From Acinetobacter sp. (GTDB lineage: Bacteria; Pseudomonadota; Gammaproteobacteria; Pseudomonadales; Moraxellaceae), in contig JASLJB010000180.1 in NCBI GenBank assembly GCA_030152605.1, positions 1 to 10,567 on the forward strand: a DNA stretch of 10,567 nucleotides, given 5' to 3'. Shown here piece after piece: positions 1 through 6,662 of this stretch. A program made the translations under genes and the position numbers. The notes under the pieces are model-generated. The model saw only the letters and a program-made list of their open reading frames with translations. It searched no databases and had not been told where the DNA came from. The stretch's first letter is position 1, and each line of letters starts with the position of its first letter.

Positions 1-1
1 T

Positions 2-334
2 GATATTGATGAAGGATATTTATACTACGGATATTGGTCATGGGAAGCGGCGGCAGTGACTTGGGTGCTAGGAATTGACGATACGTTATATCGAGAGCAT
101 CAGTTTTATCCAAAAGATTTAGTGGATTTTTCTAAAGCACAAGCAATAAATGAAACTACAGAAAATAGCATTGAAAGAATAAAAGTAAAAGGTGGAGAAA
201 AATGTCCGAAAACAGGATATTGGACGACACCTGCTCAACCTGATGCACGCTCTTATTTTGTACAAGGTGAAATGCTACCGACACTTTCTCAAGTGGATTG
301 GGGTGAGGTGTATTGGTATTTTGATGGTGAATAA
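2..334 (+). CDS. C-terminal part of a DUF1911/PoNi-like immunity protein (partial at window start)
   Basis: The frame is open from the left edge to TAA at 332-334, leaving 110 residues; the true start lies outside the window. A GTG at 56 is an internal codon, because the conserved sequence continues upstream of it (YYGYWSWEAAAVTW). The block GYWSWEAAA, followed by GIDD and then YPKDLVDF, matches what I recall of the C-terminal region of DUF1911 (PoNi) proteins. These neutralise DNase toxins delivered by type VI secretion. The tail, with CPKTGYW, TPAQPDAR, YF-QGE-LP and a final W-Y-D, resembles the end of Imm71/Imm72-type immunity proteins. The protein would act in the cytoplasm by binding its toxin. 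No toxin gene is visible; the following sequence is rhs debris, so this is probably an orphan immunity gene. The family call is from memory of motifs, and whether the gene is intact upstream cannot be seen. Confidence 0.6.
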   Translation, partial: DIDEGYLYYGYWSWEAAAVTWVLGIDDTLYREHQFYPKDLVDFSKAQAINETTENSIERIKVKGGEKCPKTGYWTTPAQPDARSYFVQGEMLPTLSQVDWGEVYWYFDGE

Positions 335-461
335 CTTAAAGCCTATGAAATTAATGTAGTAAAGGAATATCTAGACCAACAATACCAATACGATGCTTAT
401 GGATAACTGATTAAACAGAAATCAACCCAAGGTGATTTAAACCTTGAATGGGATGTTTGGT
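335..461 (+). pseudogene. rhs repeat remnant 1
   Basis: Directly after the immunity gene's stop, and in the same frame, the translation reads EYLDQQYQYDAYG, then a TAA, then LIKQKSTQGDLNLEWDVW and TGA. QYQYDAYG.LIK and LEWDVFG are typical of rhs/YD-repeat core sequence. The in-frame stop within YDAYG-N-LIK and the frameshift at WDVFG show that it is no longer coding. Such fragments are normally left when toxin/immunity cassettes at the 3' end of an rhs gene are displaced by recombination. Confidence 0.6.
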
Positions 462-569
462 GAGAAGTGGAATTATCTTGCGTTGTTGGTTAGTTTGGTG
501 GCTGGAGTCGTGTTAAGTGCTATCGTGTTTTTAATTGAATTTATTTTTGATTTTTTCGAGAAAAAATAA
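453..569 (+). CDS. possible 38-residue single-membrane-span protein, or rhs frameshift product
   Basis: An ATG at 453 opens 38 codons ending with TAA at 567-569. The peptide begins MFGEKWNY, has a strongly hydrophobic stretch of about 22 residues (LALLVSLVAGVVLSAIVF onward) and ends DFFEKK, which would give one transmembrane helix with a charged cytoplasmic-type end. No convincing ribosome binding site precedes the ATG. The first residues (FGE) coincide with the rhs consensus WDVFGR read one base out of frame, so the start lies inside rhs remnant 1. It could be a real small protein, the end of a former rhs toxin tip or immunity protein, or chance. I do not recognise a family. Confidence 0.25.
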   Translation: MFGEKWNYLALLVSLVAGVVLSAIVFLIEFIFDFFEKK

Positions 570-709
570 AAAATTTGTTTTCTCAATTATAAATATTATA
601 AATGATTAATATTTTGAAGTTTAAAGTGTGACACTATCTAGTTCATTATTAATGCTCATATCTGCTTTGCTTTATATTATAAATGATGCGTCTTGTGGAT
701 TGAAATAAA

Positions 710-930
710 GTTTTTGAATTTAACCCTACGGGTAACTTAGTTGATCCAAATAGCGGTGAAAGTCAGATTAAAAACAACCTGATCAAAAACTAGCAAGGCG
801 CGCAGTATCATTACAATGCTCAAGCTAACGTGATTGAGAAAAAACCACGCAGGGCAATGTTTAAAATTAGACTGGGATAATCTAAATCGTCTTGAATGCA
901 GTGTGTTAAATGCTCAAAGCACAGCATGAA
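710..930 (+). pseudogene. rhs repeat remnant 2
   Basis: The reading FEFNPTGNLVDPNSG, followed by IKNNLIKN, a TAG, then QGAQYHYNAQANVIEK, is a recognisable rhs core segment (compare F-F-P-GNL and YQYDAQGNVIEK). After a one-base shift it continues TTQGNV, a stop, then KLDWDNLNRL and SVLNAQSTA before more stops. At least two nonsense codons and one frameshift make it a pseudogene. It is a second, separate fragment about 250 bases after remnant 1, with unrelated AT-rich sequence between. Confidence 0.65.
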
Positions 931-1354
931 GTTGATGGTGTTTTTGACACAAAGGGATGTCTCTTTTGTATTATAAGTTCTATTTATGAGGAAAGTACTG
1001 ATGTTGATGTCTATTGTTATGTGGATTAGATAATCTTATGTCTATCGTGTGATAAATCACAATATTAATAATTATATTGAATTGTGCGATTTTATTTTGT
1101 TTGGTCGTGATTTTAAAAATAATATTAAAAAATAAATATAAGAACTTTTTGGAAATTATTTATATTAATAAGTACTTTAATTTTAAAGGTTTTAAGCTGA
1201 GTGTTAATTATATATTTATGCTTAGGTTTATTTATTGATGTTTTATTTTCTTTTATTTAAGATTCTTTTTGTGACAGTTAATCATGCTAAACGGATTTTA
1301 TTATGTCCTGTTTCGCAATTTTAATAATCAATTAATTGTGCTGTAAATAACAAA
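931..1354. other. AT-rich gene-free stretch upstream of the permease gene
   Basis: This stretch is very AT-rich, with stops in all frames and only trivial open frames. An imperfect stem-loop (ACAAAG... with CTTTTGT, about 949-969) just after the rhs remnant may be a decayed terminator. Nearer the permease there is a perfect 10-base palindrome, CAATTAATTG, at 1329-1338, about 30 bases before the start codon; it could be a regulatory site or simply reflect base composition. Several TATTAT/TATAAT-like boxes occur, but none has a well-spaced -35 partner, so no promoter is assigned. Confidence 0.4.
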
Positions 1355-1360
1355 AAGGAG
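1355..1360 (+). promoter_or_regulatory. ribosome binding site of the permease gene
   Basis: AAGGAG lies 7 bases before the ATG at 1368. A TTG codon at 1365 is also in frame but sits only 4 bases from this site, so the ATG at 1368 is the better start. Confidence 0.75.
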
Positions 1361-1367
1361 TATTTTG

Positions 1368-2741
1368 ATGAATAAAAACGAATTACATCGGGGATTGGAG
1401 GCACGCCATTTAAGGTTGATGTCTCTCGGTGCCGCGATTGGTGTCGGATTGTTTCTCGGTTCAGGAAGCGCGATTCATACTGCTGGACCCTCCATATTAT
1501 TAGGATATTTACTCGGCGGTTTGGCTGTGTTCGTGATCATGCGAGCACTCGGTGAAATGGCAGTGAATAATCCCGTTTCAGGCTCATTTAGTCGTTATGC
1601 ACGTGATTATCTTGGACCATTGGCAGGTTATTTAACGGGTTGGAATTATTGGTTCTTTTGGGTGATCGCCTGTATGGCAGAGGTGACCGCTGTCGGGATC
1701 TATATGCAGTTATGGTTTCCTGGTGTCGATGCCTGGATTTGGGCATTAAGTGCCTTAGCGATCATGACTATGGTGAATTATATTGCTGTAAAAGCCTATG
1801 GCGAATTTGAGTTCTGGTTTGCCATGATTAAAGTCGTGACCATTATCTTTATGATTGTCGCTGGCTTGGGCGTGATCATTTTTGGATTGGGGAATGGAGG
1901 CGTTCCGACCGGGATCAGTAATCTCTGGAAACATGGCGGATTCTTCCCCAATGGTTTTTCATCTTTACTGTTTATTTTACCGATGGTCACCTTTGCCTAT
2001 GCTGGAATTGAGATGCTCGGGGTCACTGCTGGGGAGGCGCAAAATCCAGAGAAGTCGATTTCGAATGCAATCAACTCAGTATTTTGGCGAATTCTGATTT
2101 TTTATATCGGTGCATTATTCGTCATTTTGTCGATTTATCCATGGAATGAACTCAATACCGCGGGTAGCCCATTTGTGATGACTTTTGAAAAGTTAGGCAT
2201 TCATGCTGCGGCCGGTATTATTAACTTTGTGGTGATTACTGCGGCATTGTCTTCGTGTAATAGTGGGATTTTTAGTACCGGTCGTATGTTGAATAATTTG
2301 TCGGTACAAAAACAAGCATTGAGTATTTTTAAAAACATCAATAAACGCGGTGTTCCTGCTTCGGCGATTGCCTGTTCAGTCTTGTTTATGCTGCTAGGGA
2401 TTGCATTAAATTACTTTGCACCGAAGCAAGTCTTTATTTGGTTAACTGCGATTGCCTCATTCTCTGCAGTATGGACTTGGTTGATTATTTTGCTGGCACA
2501 TATTCAATATACCAAGAAATTTAAAACCAATCATAACAGCATTATTAAAGTGCCTTTATTTCCATTTACTAGCTATTTAACCATCGCTTATTTGTTTGTT
2601 GTGGTCGCTGTCATGGCGTATCGTGAAGATTTAAGAGCCTCCTTAAGCTTCGGTTTTCTATGGATGATCTTGTTGATCGTGATGTATTATGTGATGGGAT
2701 ATAATAAAAGTTATTCTAATGTTGAACTGGAAAGTAAATAA
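1368..2741 (+). CDS. proY: ProY-like amino acid permease (APC superfamily, AAT family)
   Basis: This is a 457-residue inner-membrane transporter, the usual length for the family, with about 12 hydrophobic segments. The first segment has the APC signature GAAIGVGLFLGSGSAI (residues 21-36), the unwound helix-1 region that holds the substrate's carboxyl and amino groups. Other family blocks are AGPSILLGY, MRALGEMAV, FSRYARDYLGPLAGYLTGW, EFEFWFAMIKV, the NGG-PTGI-NLW loop, FAYAGIEMLGVTAGEA-NPEKSI and YPWNELNTAGSPFV. These follow E. coli ProY closely from memory, so import of proline or a related neutral or aromatic amino acid, coupled to protons, is likely; the exact substrate cannot be read. One difference is Val for the usual Thr in G-T-GLF. 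The gene appears to be a single-gene unit: the rhs debris lies upstream and a strong terminator follows 70 bases after the stop. Confidence 0.88.
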   Translation: MNKNELHRGLEARHLRLMSLGAAIGVGLFLGSGSAIHTAGPSILLGYLLGGLAVFVIMRALGEMAVNNPVSGSFSRYARDYLGPLAGYLTGWNYWFFWVIACMAEVTAVGIYMQLWFPGVDAWIWALSALAIMTMVNYIAVKAYGEFEFWFAMIKVVTIIFMIVAGLGVIIFGLGNGGVPTGISNLWKHGGFFPNGFSSLLFILPMVTFAYAGIEMLGVTAGEAQNPEKSISNAINSVFWRILIFYIGALFVILSIYPWNELNTAGSPFVMTFEKLGIHAAAGIINFVVITAALSSCNSGIFSTGRMLNNLSVQKQALSIFKNINKRGVPASAIACSVLFMLLGIALNYFAPKQVFIWLTAIASFSAVWTWLIILLAHIQYTKKFKTNHNSIIKVPLFPFTSYLTIAYLFVVVAVMAYREDLRASLSFGFLWMILLIVMYYVMGYNKSYSNVELESK

Positions 2742-2811
2742 TTCAACGTTATAGTTAAAACTCAAATTAAAGTTAAAGTTAACGGTTTATAAATTCCAAA
2801 TATAAAATCAT

Positions 2812-2836
2812 ACCCCTGTAAAAACAGGGGTTTTTT
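2812..2836 (+). terminator. Rho-independent terminator after the permease gene
   Basis: A perfect 8-base-pair stem, ACCCCTGT (2812-2819) with ACAGGGGT (2824-2831), has a loop of four A and is followed by a run of six T. It ends the permease transcript and separates it from the porin gene. Confidence 0.9.
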
Positions 2837-3069
2837 CGTATTCTGGCCTATCGGCTATGGTCGCAGCCACGTATAGCAGGTCGAGATAAATAAAGCTTCA
2901 ATCTGCATGATTGTTCAACAGCTGCCATTGATCTATTGCACAATTTCAGAATGGGGCAGATTTAAGCAAGTGCCATTATTCTAGGCAAAGTACATCAGCA
3001 TCTATTCATCAGCCACTTAAGTTGTATTTCTTCGCCTCAAGGCAAACGTGAACCTTGTGATCATTATTC

Positions 3070-3082
3070 GTCATATTATGAC
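3070..3082. promoter_or_regulatory. inverted repeat GTCATA-T-TATGAC, possible operator
   Basis: Two perfect 6-base arms around a single T form a 13-base symmetrical site about 370 bases upstream of the porin start, in an AT-rich patch. The symmetry and size fit a dimeric regulator's binding site, but no regulator gene is in the window and the distance is large. It may be chance. Confidence 0.25.
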
Positions 3083-3172
3083 AATGGGTTTTATATAAAA
3101 CACAATAATATCAGTTAATTAGTTAAATTAAGCCGTGATGGTTGTCAGATCAGAGATGATCGGCGGGGGACG

Positions 3173-3236
3173 GGCGCTGAGTGTAAATAGATGAAAACAG
3201 TTTGATATTAGGATCGATATCAAGTGAATCAGCGCC
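3173..3236. repeat. nested inverted repeats upstream of the porin gene
   Basis: The outer arms GGCGCTGA (3173-3180) and TCAGCGCC (3229-3236) are perfect reverse complements. Inside them, TGATAT (3203-3208) and ATATCA (3217-3222) form a second perfect pair around 8 bases. In RNA this could fold as a two-level hairpin, and the outer right arm is followed by GAATAAAAAA. It lies about 215 bases before the porin ATG and could be part of a structured leader. The function is unknown. Confidence 0.35.
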
Positions 3237-3450
3237 GAATAAAAAAGTACACCAGGGAGGGAGCGCACATCGCAGAAGCAATGCTTTGAATATCTGTGGG
3301 TATCGGATCTATGCGGATTGAAAACAGTGCCGTCGACATGAGCGCGAAGCTGTTTAAAGCTGGACCAATACGTTGGATATATTTTTATTTTTCTGAGAAG
3401 GCCAAGGTTCGGCGATCTCGTTTAACGATTTTTAAAATAGTGAGATTAGG

Positions 3451-4725
3451 ATGATCACACATCAACTTAAATTTAAATTAAGTCTTGTGAGCTTGGTAGT
3501 ACTGAGCAGCACCTCAACACTGGCAACGGCAAAAGGCCAAACTGAAATTGAACAATTACGTCAAGAAGTTCAAGCACTCAGAGCGATGATTGAACAGCAG
3601 CAAGTTCAAAATGTTGAAACCTCGAAAGCGGTCACCGCATTGGCGACTGCACCGGTGGTTGCAGCGCCCGCAGCTGTACCCAAGTTGAAAAGTGGGGCAA
3701 GTATTAATATTTACGGTAACGTTCGTGCCGATGCATCCTATCAACTCAAAGGCGGCACTGCCTCGCGGAGTTATAACCAAATCAGTAGCGTACCTTTAAA
3801 GGGCGGTGATGAAGGCAAAGAGATGTTTAGATCGACGCTGTCCGCGACGCGTTTAGGTATGGATGTGAAGCACCAACTCAATGGTGAAGAGATCAGCGGC
3901 AAAATCGAAACGGATTTCTTGGGTGGCGCTGGCATGGATGTATTGCGTATTCGACATGCCTATGTCAACTACGGCGATTGGTTGCTTGGTCAAACCTGGT
4001 CGAACTTTGCAGTGCCTGATTATATGCCGGAAAGTATTGATGCCTTGGGCTTTGTCGGGGGGGCGGTAAAACGAACCGTACAAGCGCGTTATACCCAGAA
4101 TTTTAATCCAAGCACTGCGTTGGTGGTGGCGGTTGAAGATCCCAAAGACGGCAGTTCAAATATGCGTATTCCGGCACTCACTGCACGCCTCAATCATCAG
4201 TTTAATGAGGATGGCCGTGTCAGTTTAAGGCTGATGGGCAATGAAAAACGCACCCAAGAAGATGAAGAGATGGCTTGGGGTGTCGGTTTGGGACTGCAAT
4301 ATAAACTGATGCCGAGTACTACGCTGAAGGCGGATTATTATCATGTCAAAGGCGATGCCAGTTTTGTCTCTTGGGCCAACCCCGGCTTTAGTAAAAATAG
4401 CGACAATGAAATCTTGGATCAAAATACCTTTGATTCGATCACTGTGGGTGTAACCCAGCAGCTGAATGAGCAATGGCGGGGCACACTCGGGTATGGCTAT
4501 ATGAAAGCCGATCTCAGTGATCAGTATTTATCAGGCCTGAAAGGCACAGAGGTCAATAAAAACCTTTGGCAAGCTTGGGGCAATATCTTCTACAGCCCAA
4601 CCAAACCCCTGAGTTTGGGACTCGAGTATGTATATGGTGAACGTAAAGCTGCTGATGTGGGGCTTTATGGTCAAGACAAAGGTGAAGATAGTCGCTTTAA
4701 TATGGTCGCGATTTATAACTTCTAA
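3451..4725 (+). CDS. DcaP-like outer-membrane porin
   Basis: This 424-residue protein has a signal peptide (residues 1 to about 27, ending TLATA before KG). Residues 30-62 form a coiled coil (TEIEQLRQEVQALRAMIEQQ), followed by an Ala/Pro-rich linker (about 63-78). A beta-barrel starts at SINIYGNVRADASY and ends in a terminal Phe (VAIYNF), the usual signal for barrel insertion. This layout is that of the Acinetobacter DcaP family, trimeric porins known to pass small negatively charged compounds such as dicarboxylates; the coiled coil sits in the periplasm. Family hallmarks include the ATRLGMDVKH, KIETDFLGG, LRIRHAYV and LLGQTWSNF blocks. The substrate here is not determined. The gene has its own terminator, so co-transcription with the downstream kinase would need readthrough or a second promoter. 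I chose the ATG at 3451 because it starts directly at the signal peptide. Confidence 0.87.
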   Translation: MITHQLKFKLSLVSLVVLSSTSTLATAKGQTEIEQLRQEVQALRAMIEQQQVQNVETSKAVTALATAPVVAAPAAVPKLKSGASINIYGNVRADASYQLKGGTASRSYNQISSVPLKGGDEGKEMFRSTLSATRLGMDVKHQLNGEEISGKIETDFLGGAGMDVLRIRHAYVNYGDWLLGQTWSNFAVPDYMPESIDALGFVGGAVKRTVQARYTQNFNPSTALVVAVEDPKDGSSNMRIPALTARLNHQFNEDGRVSLRLMGNEKRTQEDEEMAWGVGLGLQYKLMPSTTLKADYYHVKGDASFVSWANPGFSKNSDNEILDQNTFDSITVGVTQQLNEQWRGTLGYGYMKADLSDQYLSGLKGTEVNKNLWQAWGNIFYSPTKPLSLGLEYVYGERKAADVGLYGQDKGEDSRFNMVAIYNF

Positions 4726-4826
4726 ATCACGGTTATTATTGCTTTGATGGCGTTAAATCTTCCACATTTAAATAGCCTAAGCAATTAACCCTCAAAATCA
4801 ATCCGTTTTTATGATCGGTATTGGTT

Positions 4827-4852
4827 ATAGGCGGCGAGAGCCGCCTATTTTT
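4827..4852 (+). terminator. Rho-independent terminator after the porin gene
   Basis: A perfect 9-base-pair stem, ATAGGCGGC (4827-4835) with GCCGCCTAT (4840-4848), has a GAGA loop and is followed by five T. A second imperfect hairpin (GCTG..GGTATAT with ATATACC..CAGC, 4854-4880) follows at once but lacks a T run. Confidence 0.9.
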
Positions 4853-5316
4853 CGCTGGGGTATATGGATATACCATCAGCGGAAAGACGGTTTTTGGGTA
4901 CTTTTTTTAAAAATTACCAGAATAATTGCGCTCGCAGTGGACTGAGAATGGTAGGACTTGCCGAATAGGGATTTTATTTTATTTTAATGCTGCACTCTAT
5001 AAGATCAGAACGATTTAGATATTTGTCGGACTGTAGATCAAATCAGTATTTAGGCGTATAGATAAAATGCCCGAACATAAGCGCTACGGAGGATGGTTTG
5101 TTCAATCAATCCAATCCCGCATGAATGGGTAAAGTGATCAAATTGATCAGGTTGATGTACAGCACACCTTAAAAAACCAATATTACAGTTGCAAGCGCGT
5201 GCCGATATCAACAACAATGGCGCTCGGAGAATTGAGTGTCAAATCAGCCATCAGGACAGCCGAATTAAAAGGTCTGGGATGAATGCTGCCAAAGACAGTA
5301 AACTGCACTGCGGGTT
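4853..5316. other. gene-free region upstream of the kinase gene
   Basis: No convincing gene is seen. The longest tempting frame is 21 codons (ATG at 5067, TAA at 5130-5132), with no similarity or ribosome site. The main visible structure is the symmetrical site at 5135-5149. No clear sigma-70 promoter pair could be assigned, although the kinase gene must be read either from here or by readthrough from the porin. Confidence 0.4.
5135..5149. promoter_or_regulatory. perfect inverted repeat TGATCAA-A-TTGATCA, possible operator
   Basis: Two perfect 7-base arms surround one A, and a further half-site-like GGTTGAT follows. It lies about 180 bases upstream of the kinase start, in the only gap where a promoter for the kinase could be. 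The shape fits the binding site of a dimeric helix-turn-helix regulator. No such regulator is encoded here. Confidence 0.35.
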
Positions 5317-5322
5317 GAGGGA
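5317..5322 (+). promoter_or_regulatory. ribosome binding site that supports the GTG start of the kinase
   Basis: GAGGGA lies 5 bases before the GTG at 5328. The next in-frame ATG, at residue 12, has no comparable site upstream, which favours the GTG. Confidence 0.6.
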
Positions 5323-5327
5323 AAGAC

Positions 5328-6545
5328 GTGCACAAAGATGAAGTCAATCAAGGTCATGGCATGGGTCTTGAACTTGAGCAAAAAGATTGGATCAATATCA
5401 CGCAACAAGACCTTGAGGGATTGGCGGCGGACTATGCAGAATTGCAGGCGGCGCTTGAGATTGTATGGCACAGTCCACGCCCATTTTCATCCGCTGCAAT
5501 CGTCAAGACGGCATCCGCTGAGTATTTGATTAAGCGTAGTCATCAGAGCTTTCGTAGCGTGGATGATTTACAACAAGAACATCAATTTATCCAACACCTT
5601 GCCGATAAGGGGATTGCGGTGTCGGTGCTACTGCCCAATCACGCAGGCCAAACTGCTACGGCACGCGGCGAGTGGGTCTACGAAGTGCATCATAAGATTC
5701 AAGCCCATGATCTATATGCCGAACATCATTCTTGGAAAAGTTTTTTTTATCCGCAACATGCCCATGCCGCAGGGCAGTTTTTGGCACGCCTGCATGCGGC
5801 GGCACTCGACTTTGATTTGCCGGCACGACGTACCCAATATCTACTCTCCAATCAACGCTTGTTAGATCAAGACGATTTGCTGTTGGCGATTCAACAGCGG
5901 ATCCGTGGCAGTGTGGGCTTAAGCGCCTATTTTCAAGATCAACCGTTGACTGAGGCTTTTCAGCAGCAGATTCGACATTTTCATCTGCCGCTAAAAGCCG
6001 TGCTGCCCAAGCTGACCTCAGTCTGGACGCATAACGATTTGCATGGATCAAATCTGTTCTGGCGCGATGCTTCGCCACAGGCAGATGTGGCGGCAGTGAT
6101 AGATTTTGGTCTGAGTGATCGCACCACGATGGCCTATGATATAGCCGTGGCGATCGAACGTAACTTTGTTGATTGGATGCAACTGCATCAACCAGATCAA
6201 GCAAATCAACAGGCTCAAGCAAATCAGCACGCTCACGAAACTCAATCAGGTCAAGCCAATATCAGTATTGATTATCCTGGCTTGGCCAGTTTTATACAGG
6301 GCTATATTGCGGCAGGCGGCGATGTGCAGCAGCTGGCTGAGGTGATCAAGATCCTGCCTTTGGCACATATTGATTTTGCTTTATATGAACTGGAATATTT
6401 TGTAGAGATTTCTAAAAACTCCAATCATGCCGATGCGGCCTATCGTTATTTGATCGAACATACGGCTTGGTTTTATGGCGATCAGGGTCAGCAACTTTTA
6501 AGCCGATTGGGTGCTGTGATTCAACAGTATTCAGCAGACCTGTGA
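5328..6545 (+). CDS. APH/choline-kinase-fold phosphotransferase, unknown substrate
   Basis: This is a 405-residue cytoplasmic protein of the aminoglycoside phosphotransferase superfamily (PF01636-type). Visible landmarks are a candidate ATP-binding Lys in YLIKR (K69), an acidic helix residue after it (around E84), the helix GQFLARLHAA (149-158), the catalytic loop HNDLHGSN (235-242, D237 catalytic and N242 metal-binding), the metal-binding IDFG (258-261, D259) and DRTTMAYDIAVAIE (264-277). All key residues are present, so it should be active. The family phosphorylates hydroxyl groups of small molecules (homoserine, choline, sugars, aminoglycosides) or Ser/Thr of proteins (SrkA). Nothing here picks one, and it should not be called a resistance gene. 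An Ala/Gln/Asn-rich insert (about 288-311) interrupts the C-terminal lobe. It lies on the same strand as the TonB receptor, 117 bases upstream of it. Confidence 0.8.
   Translation: MHKDEVNQGHGMGLELEQKDWINITQQDLEGLAADYAELQAALEIVWHSPRPFSSAAIVKTASAEYLIKRSHQSFRSVDDLQQEHQFIQHLADKGIAVSVLLPNHAGQTATARGEWVYEVHHKIQAHDLYAEHHSWKSFFYPQHAHAAGQFLARLHAAALDFDLPARRTQYLLSNQRLLDQDDLLLAIQQRIRGSVGLSAYFQDQPLTEAFQQQIRHFHLPLKAVLPKLTSVWTHNDLHGSNLFWRDASPQADVAAVIDFGLSDRTTMAYDIAVAIERNFVDWMQLHQPDQANQQAQANQHAHETQSGQANISIDYPGLASFIQGYIAAGGDVQQLAEVIKILPLAHIDFALYELEYFVEISKNSNHADAAYRYLIEHTAWFYGDQGQQLLSRLGAVIQQYSADL
6198..6233 (+). repeat. 18-base tandem duplication inside the kinase gene
   Basis: Two copies of an 18-base unit (6198-6215 and 6216-6233, differing at two positions) encode QANQQA and QANQHA. 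A looser third echo follows (GGTCAAGCCAAT). The in-frame repeat enlarges a polar, low-complexity loop at residues 291-302. Confidence 0.7.
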
Positions 6546-6603
6546 TCAGGATTTAAATTTAATACAACAACGTGCTGCCCACGCTCGATCTCGGATGTCG
6601 ATG

Positions 6604-6633
6604 TTGAAGTCGATGCGGGTGGGTGAATATTTT
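6604..6633 (+). promoter_or_regulatory. candidate sigma-70 promoter for the TonB receptor gene
   Basis: TTGAAG (6604-6609) and TATTTT (6628-6633) are separated by 18 bases, about 30 bases upstream of the receptor's start. The match is moderate. No Fur-box-like symmetry (GATAAT-type repeats) was seen over it, which is unusual if the receptor is iron-regulated. Readthrough from the kinase gene is equally possible, since no terminator lies in the 117-base gap. Confidence 0.35.
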
Positions 6634-6662
6634 AACTTTTAGGTCTTTGTTAGGGATTTATC

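Larger units (their letters stand above)
2842..3450. other. 609-base gene-free region upstream of the porin gene
   Basis: No coding frame with a plausible start, composition or recognisable family was found on either strand. It holds two notable structures. One is an operator-like inverted repeat, GTCATA-T-TATGAC, at 3070-3082. The other is a nested pair of inverted repeats at 3173-3236 (listed separately). The length suggests a long 5' control region for the porin, or decayed sequence. No promoter with a good -35/-10 pair could be assigned. The porin start is preceded only by a weak purine-rich site (GAGATTAGG) just before the ATG at 3451. Confidence 0.4.

Noticed and set aside
1..1364. Insertion sequence or XerC/D recombination site as the cause of the broken left end
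   Set aside because: No transposase fragment, terminal inverted repeats with target duplication, or dif-like site was seen; rhs cassette turnover explains the debris.
1365..1370. TTG at 1365 as the permease start
   Set aside because: It is only 4 bases from AAGGAG, while the ATG at 1368 has ideal spacing; the difference is one residue.
2959..3117. About 50 open codons without a start in the porin upstream region (IILGKVHQHLF...)
   Set aside because: There is no start codon, no family resemblance, and a stop just before it; probably chance.
5067..5132. 21-codon frame MPEHKRYGGWFV upstream of the kinase, considered as a leader peptide
   Set aside because: It has no ribosome site, no attenuator-like hairpin after it and no run of a single amino acid.
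5656..6222. Long open frame (188 codons) on the - strand
   Set aside because: It is antisense to the kinase gene, whose frame carries clear catalytic motifs; the - strand translation is Arg/His/Pro-rich with no family signal.
5328..6545. Kinase as an aminoglycoside resistance gene
   Set aside because: The APH fold is shared by many kinases; the sequence does not match a known resistance enzyme that I recall and the context is chromosomal transport genes.
6546..6662. Fur box before the TonB receptor
   Set aside because: No GATAAT-type symmetrical repeats could be found in the gap.
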